Origin: an uncultured Eggerthellaceae bacterium
GTDB lineage: Bacteria; Actinomycetota; Coriobacteriia; Coriobacteriales; Eggerthellaceae
Reading direction: 5' to 3'
Assembly: GCA_948829205.1 (NCBI GenBank)
Contig: CAQLOA010000005.1
Span: 1 to 23,706, forward strand
DNA: 23,706 nucleotides
How positions within the stretch are numbered: position 1 is the stretch's first letter; each line of letters opens with the position of its first letter. Under the pieces are notes generated by a model that saw only the letters and a list, made by a program, of their open reading frames with translations, searched no databases and was not told where the DNA came from. Positions 1-8,132 of this stretch are shown piece after piece. A program made the position numbers and the translations under genes.

Positions 1-21
1 ACAATGCATTACGTTGCCTTG

Positions 22-49
22 TTGAACGGAAAACACGTCCGCTGTTCAA
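22..49. other. Imperfect inverted repeat, possible end of an upstream transcript
   Basis: TTGAACGGA and TCCG(ct)GTTCAA can pair around a 7-nt loop with a two-base bulge. Only a short pyrimidine stretch follows, so it is a weak terminator candidate. It may serve a gene lying before the window. Confidence 0.25.
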
Positions 50-175
50 TTCTCCCACACGCCATCCGCCGCCTCAGGTCGTTGTGGCGCATGACAGATG
101 CCGGTTCGCGGCTCTTTCGTCTTCCTATGACTGTCCTTTGAATGTAATTTCCTATTCGTTAGCATGTCATTAGGG

Positions 176-181
176 TATCAT
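176..181 (+). promoter_or_regulatory. Possible -10 box for the pel operon
   Basis: TATCAT differs from the TATAAT consensus at one position and lies about 137 bp before the chosen pelD start, in an AT-rich stretch. No good -35 hexamer is seen at 16-18 bp spacing, so the call is tentative. If correct, the transcript would carry a long leader that includes the hairpin at 207-234. Confidence 0.3.
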
Positions 182-206
182 GCAAAAAAGATAGCCGATA
201 TCCAAC

Positions 207-234
207 GATGAGCGGGCACCGGTAGCCCGCCATC
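207..234 (+). promoter_or_regulatory. Stable leader hairpin before pelD
   Basis: GATG-a-GCGGGC pairs with GCCCGC-CATC around the 7-nt loop accggta: ten base pairs with one bulged A. No U-tract follows, so it is unlikely to be an intrinsic terminator. It lies in the presumed 5' leader of the pel transcript and could affect mRNA stability or leader-mediated control. Confidence 0.4.
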
Positions 235-317
235 ATTCCCAGGGATTCGGAAGAAACAAACTTTTGGGCCATGGGCCTGCATTTCGGCTGTCGGGTCATG
301 CGGCGGAAAGAAGACCT

Positions 318-2441
318 ATGAAGATTGTCTACATCGGAGCCAGCGACGTCTTGGCTGAAACGCTGGTCGGAAGGCTCGCTCAAGAAGGGAACGAAGTCTA
401 CCTTCTGTCCGACAAGCCGCTGTCGCGCCAGAAGAAAGGCGCTCTTCCGCATCGTTACTATCGGAGTCCGCGCAAAGGCGAGAGCTTCGAAAAGCTTCTT
501 GTCTCCATCGCGCCGGAATGTGTCGTCTTCGTGGGCAACCACTACATGGGTATTTCTTCTGCGAACGAGGCGGATGAGGATGTGAGCCTGCTGGCGCGCA
601 CGCTTCGCGCCACCGAACCGCTTCCGGGCATGAGGTTCGTCCTCCTGTCATCCACGGCGGTGTATGGAAACACCGACGGGCCGGCTGACGAAGGTGCGCA
701 TCGGGCTCCCGTGGGCGAGCAGGGCGTCAGGTTCGTTCGTGAGGAAGACCTTCTGGACGTTTACCGAAGCCATTCCGATGCGGGCACGGTCGTTCTCCGC
801 GCATCGCAGCTTTATTCAGAAAAGCCTGCTGGGGGGGGGTCTCCTGATTTTGTGACGCTGGCATTCAATGCCGCATCGCAGCCTCCGAAGCGAATGGTGG
901 AAGACGTTTTCCAGCCGCTCGACGTGTCCGATCTGGCGGACGCCGTGAAGCGCGTGATCGGCGGGGGCAGCCATCCCGTGTACAACGTCTGCGGAAAGGC
1001 TCAGCTGTCGGCAAGGCGTCTGTACCAACTGGCATGCCAGCGCGAAGGCTTTCCCGAACAGGACATCAAGTGGGACAGCCCCGCAGGCGTCGTCGTGGCC
1101 AGAAGCGACCTCATAAGGGACGAGCTTGGCTGGCGCGACCTCCATGACTTGGAAGACCAGCTGAATGCGGGCGAGATCGTGCGCGAGCTTCCCCTGTCGC
1201 GCAACAAGGACAAGAAGAAGCCGTCCGTTCCCAAGGCCGTCCGTCAACTGCTGGAAAACCTGCTCGTTTTCGCCGTCTTTTTCGCACTCGACATGTTGTG
1301 CGAGCCGCATGAGATGTTCTCGCAGATCGACTGGATGCTGATATACGTCATCCTGATCTCCCTCTTCTACAACGTTTACCAAGGTGCCTTGGCGGCGATT
1401 CTGGCAAGCGTCGCGTTCCTGTTCGGCCAGAACGTCAATCTTTTCGAGCCCAGCACGTTCCAGTCCTATGCGGGCAACATCCTCGGGGTTGTGCAGCTCG
1501 TGTTCCTTGGGCTGGTGGTCAGCTACACCACAAGCATGCTCAGGGAGGAAGTGCGCAGCAACCGAAGCAACCTCGAGGAGTTGAGGGAGGACTATGACGA
1601 CCTCAGCGCAATAAACGACGAGAACGTGTTGATAAAGAACGAGTACGAGCGCAGGCTTCTGACGTCGAAGACGGGCTTTCCGAAGCTGTACGACCTGATA
1701 AGCCGCCTGATGGTGCAAGAGCCCGACAGGATCATGCTGGAGACCATGCAGGTCATTTCCGAGCTTATGAGCACTGACACGGTGGCCATCTACCAGGGAC
1801 AGGCGGGAAGTCCTTGGCTCAGGCTGGTTGGCGCGCTGAGCGACGAGTCGACCATGGGTGGGAAGACCTGGAACCTTTCCAGCTGGCCCAGGATCGAAGA
1901 CGCAGTGGCGCACGGGGAGCTCTACCAGGGACAGGTCGGAACCGACGAACCCGCCGTCGTGCTGCCGATCGTATGCCAAGGGGTTCCCGAGGCGGTGGTT
2001 CTCATCAAGAGGCTTCCGTACGAAAGCGAGACCTTGTACCACGTCAACCTCTTGAAGACCCTGTCATTGCTTCTGCGCGATTCCATGGAAAAGGCATTGC
2101 AGCACGAAAGGCTCTCTCGCGACGAACTCTACGTGAAGGGTACCGACATCCTGAAGCCGGAGGCCTTCCGGAAAAGGATCCTGCTGGCACAGGAGAAGGC
2201 CGACAAAGGAATCGCGGACTACTGCGTGATAGAGCTCGTGTTCTCCGGCTCTGCCAAGAAAGCCGCCGCCATGGTCGGCGAGACGATCCGCGTGACGGAC
2301 TGCATGGGGACGGACGACAGCAAGAGGCTTTTCGTCCTGCTGAACAACACCGATGCCGAAAGCCTGGCTCGCGTGCAGGAACGCCTTATGGCCTATGGGG
2401 TGCAGATCCGTTCGGTGCCGGTCAAGTTCGTGACGGCCTAA
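318..2441 (+). CDS. pelD: SDR (epimerase-like)-PelD fusion, c-di-GMP receptor of Pel polysaccharide synthesis
   Basis: 707 aa from the ATG at 318, which is preceded by a GGAAAGAAG ribosome site; an upstream ATG at 264 would add 18 residues without a comparable site. Residues 1-285 resemble an extended short-chain dehydrogenase/epimerase, with a degenerate nucleotide loop (YIGASDVLAE) and SSTAVYG at 111-117, but without the Tyr-X3-Lys pair (about Q135 and F139). Four membrane segments follow (about 311-327, 337-352, 355-370, 386-404), then a charged helix, a GAF-like domain (about 450-600) and a degenerate GGDEF domain (about 605-705). In that last domain GGDEF is replaced by DSKRL, while the RxxD inhibitory site survives as RVTD (658-661). 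In known Pel systems PelD binds c-di-GMP at this site and activates the synthase at the membrane. The fusion is visible in sequence. PelD identity is strongly supported by the downstream pelE, pelF and pelG. An enzymatic role for the N-terminal domain is doubtful. Confidence 0.88.
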   Translation: MKIVYIGASDVLAETLVGRLAQEGNEVYLLSDKPLSRQKKGALPHRYYRSPRKGESFEKLLVSIAPECVVFVGNHYMGISSANEADEDVSLLARTLRATEPLPGMRFVLLSSTAVYGNTDGPADEGAHRAPVGEQGVRFVREEDLLDVYRSHSDAGTVVLRASQLYSEKPAGGGSPDFVTLAFNAASQPPKRMVEDVFQPLDVSDLADAVKRVIGGGSHPVYNVCGKAQLSARRLYQLACQREGFPEQDIKWDSPAGVVVARSDLIRDELGWRDLHDLEDQLNAGEIVRELPLSRNKDKKKPSVPKAVRQLLENLLVFAVFFALDMLCEPHEMFSQIDWMLIYVILISLFYNVYQGALAAILASVAFLFGQNVNLFEPSTFQSYAGNILGVVQLVFLGLVVSYTTSMLREEVRSNRSNLEELREDYDDLSAINDENVLIKNEYERRLLTSKTGFPKLYDLISRLMVQEPDRIMLETMQVISELMSTDTVAIYQGQAGSPWLRLVGALSDESTMGGKTWNLSSWPRIEDAVAHGELYQGQVGTDEPAVVLPIVCQGVPEAVVLIKRLPYESETLYHVNLLKTLSLLLRDSMEKALQHERLSRDELYVKGTDILKPEAFRKRILLAQEKADKGIADYCVIELVFSGSAKKAAAMVGETIRVTDCMGTDDSKRLFVLLNNTDAESLARVQERLMAYGVQIRSVPVKFVTA
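831..839 (+). repeat. Nine-G homopolymer inside pelD, possible phase-variation tract
   Basis: A run of nine G encodes Gly172-Gly174 in the SDR-like domain and is the longest homopolymer I noticed in the window. With eight G the next in-frame stop is the TGA at the eighth codon after GCT; with ten G the frame reads GTC TCC TGA and stops at once. A one-base slip in either direction would therefore remove the whole PelD part. Confidence 0.55.
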
Positions 2442-2450
2442 GGACTGCGG

Positions 2451-3410
2451 GTGGAGCCGAAGGCCACAACGATCCTCGTCCTGTTCCTGGCAGCGAACCT
2501 TGCGCTGTCCATGCTCTGCGCCATCGTCAGGGCCGTCCGCGGGAAGAGCGTCGGGGTGGTGCTGTTCTTCGTGTTCCTGCCGGGCCTGGGCATCGTCCTT
2601 TTCTATCTGCCAAGGCTGGTGCCAGCCTTGTTCGGCAAGGCGGGCGTCGACAGGGAGGCCGTTCTGACACACGCCTTCGACATAGACCGCCAGCCGGAAC
2701 ACCCCGACGTCCAGGAGGCCTTGGACGTGGTGCCGGTCGAGGACGCGATGGCCGTAAGCAGCACGATGGAGAAGCGTGCCCTTCTGCTGAGGCAGCTGAC
2801 GAAGAGCCTCGAGGACAACTACAAGATACTTCTTGCGGCCGAGCAGGACGACGACTCCGAATCGGCGCACTACGTCGCCGCGGCAAAGATGGAGATATAC
2901 CGTCTGCAGCAGGCACGATGGCTTGAATGCAGAAGGGATTACGAGCAGGACCCCGGCGATCCCGACAGATATCATGCCGCCTGCGCCGTTCTTTTCGACA
3001 TGCTGTCGAGCGAGGTGCTTTCCGCAAGGGAGCTTTTGGCCTACAGAAGGCGCCTTTGCGAGATGGTTCAGGAAAGGATCGCCTCCGACGAGGCCGAGGT
3101 AAGCTTGGAGGAATACGAGTGGTGCCTGGACTCGCTTGTCGAGCTTGGGCGATTCGAGGACGCAGAGGCGCTTTGGCGCGACCATGCGGACCGCATGCGA
3201 AGCGAAGCCGTCTACAACAGCCTGTTGGGGATGTTCTACCGGATGGGCGACAGGCGGAAGTTCGAAGACGTGATGGACGACTTGTGCAAGAACCGCGAGG
3301 TTCGCCTTACTCCCAACGGGTTGGAGCAGCTGCGTTATTGGACCAACCGTCTCGCAGGGCCGGAAGCATCCGGCTTGCCGCAAGGCCAGACCGGTTGCGC
3401 GGAGCGATAG
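2451..3410 (+). CDS. pelE: PelE-like membrane protein with TPR-type C-terminus
   Basis: 319 aa with a GTG start, nine bases after the pelD stop, with AAGGAC just upstream. Two membrane segments (about 8-26 and 35-55) are followed by a cytoplasmic helical region (about 100-300) that resembles tetratricopeptide repeats. Around residues 121-150 a DDDSESAHYVAAAKMEIYR stretch is typical of PelE proteins as I remember them. In Pseudomonas, PelE interacts with PelD in the inner-membrane synthase complex. Its place between pelD and the pelA-like gene matches the usual order, and the next gene begins one base after its stop. Assignment rests on architecture and context more than on catalytic motifs. 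Confidence 0.82.
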   Translation: MEPKATTILVLFLAANLALSMLCAIVRAVRGKSVGVVLFFVFLPGLGIVLFYLPRLVPALFGKAGVDREAVLTHAFDIDRQPEHPDVQEALDVVPVEDAMAVSSTMEKRALLLRQLTKSLEDNYKILLAAEQDDDSESAHYVAAAKMEIYRLQQARWLECRRDYEQDPGDPDRYHAACAVLFDMLSSEVLSARELLAYRRRLCEMVQERIASDEAEVSLEEYEWCLDSLVELGRFEDAEALWRDHADRMRSEAVYNSLLGMFYRMGDRRKFEDVMDDLCKNREVRLTPNGLEQLRYWTNRLAGPEASGLPQGQTGCAER

Positions 3411-3411
3411 A

Positions 3412-5115
3412 ATGCTTTCCCTCAAGCGGCTGCTGTACATCGTGTTGGCCGTTGCCGCACTGGGCGGGGCGTTTTTGGCGTACAGCGTCCTTGCCGACCA
3501 GGCGGGCAGCCCTTCGTCGGGAGGCGGTTCCGAGGTCCGGCGCGAGTTCATCGATTCCGGGGCGGTCGAAGAGGGCGACAAGCCTCGGGTGTGGGTCGTA
3601 GGAGGCGCCAAGGAAGGCCGCTCGAAAGAGGTTCGCGACAACGTGGGCAGATACTGCGACGACATTCGCCTTTCGGTGACCCAGACGGACCGCCTTGACG
3701 TAGACGCGGTGGGAAAGCATGACCTGGTGGTGTTTTGCGACGTTTCGATCGCCGACTGCGTGGAGCCTCGGGACTTCGAGCGGCTCGTCGCAGGCGGAGG
3801 AAAGGCCGTGTTGGCGGCGGGCGTCCCGGAAGGTGACGCCGATGCCGCCATGTGGCAGGTGCTGGGAATCAAGGACAAGGGCCTGCGCGAGAACTCCGAA
3901 GAGCTTGAATTCGACCGCCCGCTTCTCCCTGTCCAGCCAAAGAAGGCCCGGTATGGCGGAAGCAGCGAGTCTGTGCGCATGGAGCTCGCCGAGGATGCGT
4001 CCGTCTACGTCCGCGACGCGGAGAGCGGAACCCCGGTGGTCTACACGCATGGCTGGCGCGATGGCGAGGTCTGCGTGATCAACGGGACGTTTCTTGCAGA
4101 CGCGCGCTGCATGGGGTTTCTGACGGGAGCGGTCGACTCGATGCTTTCCGACTTCGTGTATCCGGTCATGGGCGTGAAGGCCGTGTTCCTCGACGACTTC
4201 CCGACCACTGTGGATTCCTACGACGAGCTGTGCCAGAGGTTGTATGGGTACTCTGCGGAAGGATTCGTCCGCGAGGAGGTGTGGGGGTCGTTCCAAGGGC
4301 TTTCACTTCGTTCCGAAACCCCGATCACCTCCAGCGTGGTCGTGGTGTCGTCGTCCGAGGAGGGATTCGGAGGCGAGGGCGGCGCGCTGTTCCTGTCCGT
4401 CGGAAAGTCCGTCCTGCAGTTCGGTGGCGAGCTGGCGTACGCCTCCGACTGTTCCGAAGCGGGGGACGTGTTCTTCGACCAGGGACTGATAGACCAGGTC
4501 TCGGAGGCCTTCGCCGACTACTCGTTCGAAGGCCTTGCGCTGGAAACGGAGGCCTTCTCCTCGAAGATGCTTGCCGTGCCCGACTCGGACATAAGGTTCG
4601 TGCGCGGAATGCTGGACGACGATGAGGCCCGGCTGTCGTGGCGCGACGGCCTCACGGTGTTTCCCGCCGCCACCGAAGGCGGGTCCATGGAGGACGGCAA
4701 CCTGTTTGCCATCTGTTCGGTTCTGGGGTCTTACGGCATGGTGTCGCACGTGTTCGACGTGGAGGAGATGGCGACCGCGGACGGGGCCGTTGCGGCCTGG
4801 GACTCCAGCAAGAAGCAGCTGGGGCTCTTCGAGTCGGAGGTTCTTTCCCGCGCGACGTGGCTGGAAGGCAGGACGCTGTCGCAGACCGAGGACGACGTGA
4901 AGAGCTACACGGGCCTCGAATACGGGTGGACGAGAAACGGCGACCGCATGTGCCTGGACTGCAGCGGGGCCGTGAAGGGGCAGGCGTTCCTGTATCGCAC
5001 CGACGCCCGCATCGTCGATGCCGAAGGGCTGAGCTATCAGGATGTGGGGAACGGGTACTACCTGCTTCGCGTCCAGGACGGCCATGCGGAAATCGCTCTT
5101 GAGGAGAGGGGGTAA
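3412..5115 (+). CDS. pelA: PelA-like DUF2194-type protein with degenerate polysaccharide deacetylase domain
   Basis: 567 aa. An N-terminal signal anchor (about 5-28) is followed by a Ser/Gly linker and a domain resembling the Rossmann/GATase-like part of PelA and DUF2194 proteins (about 57-240). A deacetylase-like domain then begins at YPVMGVKAVFLDDFP (250-264), with the metal-type Asp pair D261-D262. The family's next motif, normally His-X3-His after a Glu-Ile-Ala-Leu-like strand, appears as ELAYASDCS (340-348), with Ala344 and Ser348 in place of the histidines. No HxxxH occurs anywhere in the protein. The glycoside hydrolase (GH166) part of Pseudomonas PelA is absent. In known Pel systems PelA partially deacetylates the polymer. 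Here the fold and context support the name, but activity is doubtful. The start follows the pelE stop by one base, with GCGGAGCG upstream. Confidence 0.75.
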   Translation: MLSLKRLLYIVLAVAALGGAFLAYSVLADQAGSPSSGGGSEVRREFIDSGAVEEGDKPRVWVVGGAKEGRSKEVRDNVGRYCDDIRLSVTQTDRLDVDAVGKHDLVVFCDVSIADCVEPRDFERLVAGGGKAVLAAGVPEGDADAAMWQVLGIKDKGLRENSEELEFDRPLLPVQPKKARYGGSSESVRMELAEDASVYVRDAESGTPVVYTHGWRDGEVCVINGTFLADARCMGFLTGAVDSMLSDFVYPVMGVKAVFLDDFPTTVDSYDELCQRLYGYSAEGFVREEVWGSFQGLSLRSETPITSSVVVVSSSEEGFGGEGGALFLSVGKSVLQFGGELAYASDCSEAGDVFFDQGLIDQVSEAFADYSFEGLALETEAFSSKMLAVPDSDIRFVRGMLDDDEARLSWRDGLTVFPAATEGGSMEDGNLFAICSVLGSYGMVSHVFDVEEMATADGAVAAWDSSKKQLGLFESEVLSRATWLEGRTLSQTEDDVKSYTGLEYGWTRNGDRMCLDCSGAVKGQAFLYRTDARIVDAEGLSYQDVGNGYYLLRVQDGHAEIALEERG

Positions 5116-5118
5116 CGC

Positions 5119-6570
5119 ATGAGGGTCTGCCTGATTTGCGAGGGAAGCTACCCGTACGTTCCCGGAGGAGTCTCAAGCTGGGTGCAGATGCTGTGCAGCC
5201 AGTTCAAGGACGTCGAGTTCGTGATATGGGCGCTCGCCACCACCCGCGAGGAGATGCCCGAGCACGTATGCCCCGTTCCAGACAACGTGAAAGAGGTCCG
5301 CACGCTGTATCTGGGCGACGCGGCGTTCAAGAAGAGCGGCCGGAAGGTGAGGCTTGCCCGCAAGGAAAAGGACGCCCTGAAAAGCTTGGTGGGCGGGTCG
5401 GTCGACGACATCGACTGGACAGGCGTGCTTGACCTTGCGAAGCGCCATCATCAGCACCTAAGCGACATGCTGATGAGCGAGTCGTTCTTCGACGTCTGCA
5501 TGGAGGAGTACGTCAGGCAGGATTCGAAGAAGGTGTTCCATCACTTCCTGTGGAACATGAGGGGCATCTACTTCCCCTTGATGCACATCCTTTCGCAGGA
5601 CATCCCGAAGGCCGACGTCTATCATGCCGTTTCTGCCGGCTACGCAGGAATCCTTGGAAGCTGCGCCTCCTACATGAAGGGATCCCCGTTCCTGCTGTCG
5701 GAGCATGGCATATACACCCGCGAAAGGGAGGAGGACATCATCCGCTCCCAATGGGTGGAAGGCGAGTTCAAGGAGCTTTGGATCGACTTCTTCAAGAAGC
5801 TGTCCTTCATCGCCTATCAGCAGTCCAGCGTCGTCACGACCCTTTTCGGGGTCAACCGCTCGCTGCAGATAGAGTTGAAGTGCCCGCCCGAGAAGATCGT
5901 GGTCGTGCCCAACGGGGTTGACGCCCACGACTTTGACGAGTGCCGGGAAAAGAGGGCTATGCTGCGCTCGGAAGGCGGACGGCCCTTCACGCTGGGGGCG
6001 GTTCTTCGCGTGGTCCCGATAAAGGACGTCAAGACCATGCTTCTGGCCTTCGACATAGTCAGGCGCGCGATGCCTGGAACCAGGCTGAAGATCATGGGGA
6101 ACTGCGCCGAGGACCCCGCGTATTACCACGAATGCATCGACCTGCTCGAAGAGCTGGGGGCGGACGGCGTCGAGTTCTTGGGGCAGGTCGACGTGAGGGA
6201 GCATCTGTTCGAGGTGGACCTGCTTCTTCTCTCCAGCATCAGCGAGGGGCAGCCCTTGGCCGTCCTCGAGGGGATGGCGGCCGGGATTCCGTTCGTGGCC
6301 ACCAACGTTGGCGACTGCAAGGCGCTGCTCGAAGGCGAGAGGGACGACGACGAGTTCGGACCTGCCGGGCTGGTGGTTCCGGTCATGAACAGCGAGGAGA
6401 TGGCCCAGGCCGTCCTTCGCCTGATGCGGAGCCCAGAGCTCATGGAGAGCATGGGAGAGGCCGGAAGGATGCGCGTCGAGGCGTATTACGACCGAGGAGA
6501 GATGCTCGCGGCGTTCCACGGGATCTACGAGACACTGAGCGAGGGAACCTATGGCCGGAATCGGATTTGA
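5119..6570 (+). CDS. pelF: PelF, GT4 family glycosyltransferase of Pel synthesis
   Basis: 483 aa, starting three bases after the previous stop and preceded by GAGGAGAGGGGG. The N-terminus EGSYPYVPGGVSSWVQ (9-24) is the hallmark of PelF. It is followed by the nucleotide-sugar-binding half, with VVVPNGVDAHDF and the EX7E motif ISEGQPLAVLEGM (E376 and E384) of retaining GT-B enzymes. PelF is a soluble glycosyltransferase that uses UDP-linked amino sugars as donor and works with the membrane components PelD, PelE and PelG. Length and motifs agree with the family (about 480-510 aa). The 3' end overlaps pelG by 20 bp, which suggests translational coupling. Confidence 0.95.
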   Translation: MRVCLICEGSYPYVPGGVSSWVQMLCSQFKDVEFVIWALATTREEMPEHVCPVPDNVKEVRTLYLGDAAFKKSGRKVRLARKEKDALKSLVGGSVDDIDWTGVLDLAKRHHQHLSDMLMSESFFDVCMEEYVRQDSKKVFHHFLWNMRGIYFPLMHILSQDIPKADVYHAVSAGYAGILGSCASYMKGSPFLLSEHGIYTREREEDIIRSQWVEGEFKELWIDFFKKLSFIAYQQSSVVTTLFGVNRSLQIELKCPPEKIVVVPNGVDAHDFDECREKRAMLRSEGGRPFTLGAVLRVVPIKDVKTMLLAFDIVRRAMPGTRLKIMGNCAEDPAYYHECIDLLEELGADGVEFLGQVDVREHLFEVDLLLLSSISEGQPLAVLEGMAAGIPFVATNVGDCKALLEGERDDDEFGPAGLVVPVMNSEEMAQAVLRLMRSPELMESMGEAGRMRVEAYYDRGEMLAAFHGIYETLSEGTYGRNRI

Positions 6571-7927
6571 GCTCAAGAAGATCTACGGCAGGAAGACGCT
6601 GGCGGCGAACCTGTGGGGCGCCGTATACGCCACCATGACCACTATCGGGCCCGCCGTGCTTTCGGCGGCGCTGATGCTGGTGCTGAAGTTCCTGCTTGAC
6701 GGGTCGGGGCTCACCGTGCTGGAGAGCCGGTTCTTCATCTCGTCGGCCACCACGGCCTTCGTGCTGGCCACGTTGGCGTCGGTCCTCTTCGCCGCGCCCA
6801 TATCCCGCTACATTTCCGATTGCATCTTCTTGGAGCGCGAGCAGGACATCTGTCCTTCGGCCTTCGGGGCGCTGGCGCTTTCCTCCCTGCTGTCCGGAAT
6901 CGTCATGCTTCTGCTTTGCGCCGGCATGTGCTTCTCCTCCGACGAGGTCTCCGTCGTCTTCTTGGCGACATACTACCTGCTTGGGGTTCTGGTGACCGAC
7001 GTGTACACGATGATGACCTATGCTTCGGCGCTCAAGCATTACAAGGCCCTGACGTTCAGCTTCTTCCTTGGAGTCGTGCTCGGGATAGGCCTGTTTTTCC
7101 TTTGCGACGCTTGGCATCTGACGGACCGGGTAACCTCGGGCATTGCAGGGCTGGCATGCTGCTACATGGTGGTGTTGTGTGCCCTGGTGTTTCAGTGCGT
7201 GAAGGCCTTCGGCATTCCGAAGGGCCGGTACTTCGCGTTCCTTTCCTATTTCCGGCAATACCCGAAGCTGGCGGTTGCGGGCTTCGCCTATGCGTTCGGG
7301 CTCTATTGCCCCACCCTCATATACTGGCTTTTCTCGGGGATGATCGAGCACGTCAACATATTCCAGACGACGCCGACCTACGACATCGCGTTGTTTCTGG
7401 CCGTCGTCGTCAACATGCCTTCCCTGGTCATATTCGTCGTGAAGGTGGAGACGGCCTTCTACGAGAAGTACACGTCGTACGTATCCGCGCTGAACAACGG
7501 CACCTACGCCATGATCCAGAAGGAGCGCAACGTCATGGCAAGGGTGCTGCGCTACCAGCTGTTCTTCGTGTACGAGATCCAGCTCATCATAACGGTGGTC
7601 CTGGTTTGCCTGGTGTTCGTGTTCTTTCCGTATCTGAACGCTGGAACCCAGATGCTGGACATGTTCGCAGTATTGAGCCTGGGCGTTTACGCGGTGTTCT
7701 GCATGTATTTCACCATCGTGGTGTTCTACTACTTCTCCGACTACGGCGGGGCGTGCATAAGCGCCTGCGTGTTCCTGGGCGTGACGGCCGCATGCGCCGT
7801 CGTCGCGGTTCTGCTGGGAGGCTTCTATCCGTTGCCGCTGCTGGTCGGCGGCCTTTGCGGGTGGGTCGTTGCGTTCCTGTTGCTGCGCCGCCGGATGAGC
7901 CGTCTGGACAGCTTCCTGATGTGCTAG
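6551..7927 (+). CDS. pelG: PelG, multi-pass membrane protein of Pel synthesis and export
   Basis: 458 aa, very hydrophobic, with about 12 predicted membrane segments and the typical start MAGIGFELKKIY. PelG belongs to the MOP flippase-like superfamily and in Pel systems acts with PelF in making and moving the polymer across the cytoplasmic membrane. The start ATG lies inside pelF, with GAGGGAAC just before it. This is the last gene of the operon: 205 bp without a gene follow, and no pelB or pelC (outer-membrane export in Gram-negatives) is present, as expected for a single-membrane cell. Confidence 0.95.
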   Translation: MAGIGFELKKIYGRKTLAANLWGAVYATMTTIGPAVLSAALMLVLKFLLDGSGLTVLESRFFISSATTAFVLATLASVLFAAPISRYISDCIFLEREQDICPSAFGALALSSLLSGIVMLLLCAGMCFSSDEVSVVFLATYYLLGVLVTDVYTMMTYASALKHYKALTFSFFLGVVLGIGLFFLCDAWHLTDRVTSGIAGLACCYMVVLCALVFQCVKAFGIPKGRYFAFLSYFRQYPKLAVAGFAYAFGLYCPTLIYWLFSGMIEHVNIFQTTPTYDIALFLAVVVNMPSLVIFVVKVETAFYEKYTSYVSALNNGTYAMIQKERNVMARVLRYQLFFVYEIQLIITVVLVCLVFVFFPYLNAGTQMLDMFAVLSLGVYAVFCMYFTIVVFYYFSDYGGACISACVFLGVTAACAVVAVLLGGFYPLPLLVGGLCGWVVAFLLLRRRMSRLDSFLMC

Positions 7928-8032
7928 GCGTCGCGCCACCTGTTCAATTCGCGCGCTTCTGCCCTAATGGTTTTCCCTAATTGCTCTTTTTGAAAGTTTC
8001 CCGTTCAAGCGGATGTTTGCGGGGGCTTTCTA

Positions 8033-8038
8033 TATAAT
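8033..8038 (+). promoter_or_regulatory. -10 box upstream of the hybrid kinase
   Basis: A perfect TATAAT sits in an AT-rich patch about 95 bp before the kinase start. No good -35 is seen at 16-18 bp. The position between the end of pelG and the kinase gene suggests that the kinase has its own transcript. Confidence 0.45.
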
Positions 8039-8132
8039 TGAATCCAAATGCAAAAATGCTTTCGACCGGGGTTCGAGCGCTTGGCTCAGCATTGCCGCAG
8101 CAACGACCCGACGCCCGATTAGATAGGCTGCA

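Larger units (their letters stand above)
1..317. other. Gene-free leader region upstream of the pel operon
   Basis: No convincing coding sequence is seen here. The stretch is less GC-rich than the genes that follow and carries two hairpin-forming segments and a possible -10 box, listed separately. I looked for a c-di-GMP riboswitch (GEMM-type) because the first gene encodes a c-di-GMP receptor, but did not recognise its conserved core. The open frame reads upstream to a possible ATG at 264, but the ATG at 318 has the better ribosome binding site. Confidence 0.6.

Noticed and set aside
1..317. c-di-GMP riboswitch upstream of pelD
   Set aside because: I looked for the GEMM-I core and the class II pattern. 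Only a simple hairpin is present and the conserved bases are not.
1814..2926. Plus-strand frame of 370 codons overlapping the pelD/pelE boundary
   Set aside because: It is Arg- and Gly-rich, crosses two supported genes in another frame, and has no known domain.
2064..3980. Long minus-strand open frame opposite pelD, pelE and the pelA-like gene
   Set aside because: It spans three well-supported genes on the other strand and shows no recognisable domain.
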